From Zygnema cylindricum (lineage: Eukaryota > Streptophyta > Zygnematophyceae > Zygnematales > Zygnemataceae), in contig JBBHKE010001846.1 in assembly GCA_037447655.1 (NCBI GenBank), positions 229,830-250,387 of the forward strand: a stretch of 20,558 nt of DNA, in the 5' to 3' direction. A program made the position numbers and the translations under genes. The stretch's first letter is position 1. Every line of letters starts with the position of its first letter. Under the pieces are notes generated by a model, which did not search any database, was not told the origin of the DNA, and saw only the letters and a program-made list of their open reading frames with translations. Below, piece after piece: positions 18,801 through 20,558 of the stretch.

Positions 18801-19099
18801 ACATAAAATGGGAGGAAAGAGGGACCAAATCACCATTAGAAAAAAGAAAGGTTGCTGGTCAAAGAATAAAAGGCTCACACAAAAGGAAATAGTTGAACAA
18901 TTAGGGAAAGGGCAACCATAAGCATCGGAAAAATGACATGCCCATCCACCGTATTGAAGGCATTGGAAACATCAACTTGAAGGACCAACCAATCCGAATG
19001 GACATCAAACAAAGCTTGATTGAGACTAAACATTCAAAAAGTATACACTGACACAATAGAAATACATTAGAAAACCAACTCTTCAACTGTTTTCACCGA

Positions 19100-19275
19100 A
19101 ACAAACGATCTGGCAACAAACAATCCTTCCCAAACCAACAATTCCTCGATCAACATTTTTGTTTTAAATCGACTGTCAACTGATCCGGTTGAAAAATAAA
19201 CCGGCAAACAATTTCTCATTAGAATTTCGCAGTCAACATTTTCTGTTGAAAACGACTGTCAACTGATTACATAAA
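19100..19275. repeat. Short tandem duplication of about 70 bp
   Basis: CAACATTTTTGTTTTAAATC followed by GACTGTCAACTGAT (19151-19184) recurs as CAACATTTTCTGTTGAAAAC followed by GACTGTCAACTGAT (19233-19266), each preceded by CAATT(C/T)CTC. No gene is seen from here to 19640. Confidence 0.55.
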
Positions 19276-19644
19276 AATCTCAACCATTCATTTTTGTTGA
19301 CTCGGCAATTCACAGATATAACATTCGTTAAGCTTTAAACAATTACCAAACTGAATTCAAAAGAGATATAATCTGTACAAATTATACACTTAAAAAACAT
19401 TTCACGCCTCAAATCTCTACTTTTCTCGCTCTTAAGACAAACCGTAGACGGTTTTGATATCTTTACCCTATTCAAATTTGCACTTTTAAACTAGACCTCA
19501 ATTTGCCGAGTCACATAGGACGTCGCAAAAATATAACCATTTTATAATGCTCCTACTAAAAAAAACAAGAGGCCCCATTAGAGGCCCTATTACGACAACT
19601 AGACCAAAAAAACAACCAAAGCATGCACACAGCGGGAAAAACCA

Positions 19645-20040
19645 TTTAAACCCGACTTTCCCACTGCATGTAAGGATTTGCCCCTCTACAGACGACAAAA
19701 GATCGAATTTGTAAAAAAAAAAAAAAAACCCGAAGCATTCACATGACGGGGAAAATTGACTGGGAAAATGTTGAAACCTATAACAATGTTTCCCCAAGGG
19801 TTCCCCATAGGCGGTATGACCCTCCATGGACGATATAGGCTCATATTTGCATAAAAACATGTTTAAACATTTACATGTTCAAACGTTTACACTAGAATTA
19901 CCCGCGGGCAGTAAGGATTTGCCCCTCCGTAGACAAGAAAGGATTGTATTTGTATAAAGCATGTAAAAATGTTTAAACCCTATTTTCCCACAGACAGTAA
20001 GGATTTGCCCCTCCGTGGACGAGAAAAGATCGTATTTCTT
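19645..20040. repeat. Four-unit local repeat family (GTAAGGATTTGCCCCTC)
   Basis: Units at about 19645-19713, 19787-19870 (most diverged), 19899-19970 and 19976-20040 share CCCAC.G(C/A)(A/C)(T/G)GTAAGGATTT-type sequence, then GCCCCTC, GGACGA.AAA and GATCGTATTTG. Between units lie AAAACATGTTTAAAC-like blocks. Spacing is irregular, at about 80-140 bp. No coding frame is supported. Confidence 0.7.
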
Positions 20041-20078
20041 CGGGAGGAGAGAGACCGTTTTTTTGAGCTCTCTCCCAT

Positions 20079-20510
20079 CGTTTCAATCGAGAAATTCCGA
20101 TGCAAGGCCCAAATTTCATATCCATGTCCCACGCTCTCAAAGCACTCTCCATATCCTCCTCGGCAGCTGTAAAACCAAAAACAAGAGAAGAAACAAAAAA
20201 ATAGGGAAAAGTAAAAGGATTGTAAGAGAATCGACGAATAAGGAAAGCAAAAAAACAGTCTGATTGATTTCAATCAGAAACGAGTCAAAATCAATCGAAA
20301 AACGAAAACAAATTTCGTATCCATGTCCCAAAACACTCTCCTTCCTCAACGGCTGTAAAAACAAGAACGTCACCAAAATTAAAAAAAAAAAAAAAGTAGG
20401 GAAGAGCAAAGAAACAGCGAGAGAACAAGAGAAAAAAAAGAAAAAACAAATACGAAAAGCAACTGCAGTAAAATTTCAATCAGAAACGAGTCATAATCAA
20501 CCGAAAAATG
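20079..20510. repeat. Tandem duplication of about 200 bp at the right end
   Basis: Copy 1 (20079-20297) and copy 2 (20298-20510) share AAATTTC(A/G)TATCCATGTCCC, ACACTCTCC-like sequence, GGC(A/.)GCTGTAAAA, an A-rich middle with AGTAGGGAA, and TTTCAATCAGAAACGAGTCA at the end. Frames within it differ between copies and no gene is called. Confidence 0.7.
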
Positions 20511-20526
20511 GTCAATTTTTTTTTGA

Positions 20527-20558
20527 AGAGAGAGGGGGAGGGGGAGGGGGAGGGGGAG
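20527..20558 (+). repeat. GGGGGA tract at the window end
   Basis: Repeats of GGGGGA or GGGGAG run to the last base and continue beyond the window. Confidence 0.8.

Larger units (their letters stand above)
17575..19033 (-). mobile_element. Decayed non-LTR retrotransposon reverse transcriptase, split by an insertion
   Basis: On the minus strand, 19033-18805 reads FSLNQALFDVHSDWLVLQVD, then VSNAFNTVDGHVIF (RT motif A, with its Asp) and LFPFV-stop-AFYSLTSNLSF. After about 460 bp of foreign sequence the domain resumes at 18325 with GTCQGDPLEELC (motif B), then PSVADDVIF (motif C with both Asp, about 18210), LDQVLSVYNFF-like sequence, FLDSTLQTFFSR and FALLTRYFPHPPFYFTRTSP, and ends DRLMDVLHTFLSRGAFDCSS to FGGLDL-stop near 17643. 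A last block ACAAPNAYLRS (about 17605-17637) is in another frame. Several frame changes and stops show it is inactive. The pattern is that of LINE-type elements common in algae and protists (family knowledge). It stops before the Cys/His and endonuclease-like region that the 7140-8420 remnant preserves. Confidence 0.75.

Noticed and set aside
18618-18921. Plus-strand frames rich in Phe/Leu near the 18S fragment
   Set aside because: They come from the TTTTTTGTC repeat and from antisense of the reverse transcriptase remnant.

Overview
The window is nuclear DNA of an intron-rich eukaryote. It is AT-rich, has large U2-type introns with GT...AG ends, many homopolymer tracts and minisatellites, and decayed retroelements. 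The SMC6 head region looks most like plant-type SMC6 ([21 protein letters not shown]), and a fossil 18S rRNA fragment reads as eukaryotic cytosolic rRNA. An alga or other plant-lineage protist would fit, but the species cannot be named from sequence alone. No prokaryotic operon, CRISPR array or tRNA was seen.

Layout. (1) 136-6876, plus strand: the 3' half of an SMC6 gene, eleven exons whose splice phases all agree, encoding the C-terminal coiled coil and the ABC head half (signature, Walker B, C-terminus) of the SMC5/6 DNA-repair complex. The introns around exons 3, 4 and 6 carry decayed copies of those same exons, and exon 6 itself has an in-frame TGA. (2) About 7140-8420, plus: the broken C-terminal part and 3' tail of a non-LTR retrotransposon. 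Short tails of what looks like the same family recur at about 8464, 9059 and 10556 (minus) and 16930-17042 (plus). (3) 9611-11321, minus: a two-exon gene for a predicted 264-residue single-pass membrane protein of unknown function. (4) 11500-12960: a GC-rich islet of unclear coding status, then a foldback structure with a 16-C/23-G hairpin inside CGATATATCG-rich arms. (5) 13278-16263, plus: a candidate N-terminal membrane exon, then four phase-consistent exons of an unrecognised Ser/Asn-rich protein. (6) 17575-19033, minus: a decayed non-LTR reverse transcriptase interrupted just before its GTCQGDPL motif by about 460 bp that includes a mutated 18S rRNA fragment. (7) 19100-20558: several families of local tandem repeats, ending in a GGGGGA tract.

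The host genes are separated by retroelement debris and show no sign of being functionally linked. The dominant theme is local tandem duplication (exon copies, intronic minisatellites, 100-400 bp duplications) followed by decay, plus fossil retrotransposition.
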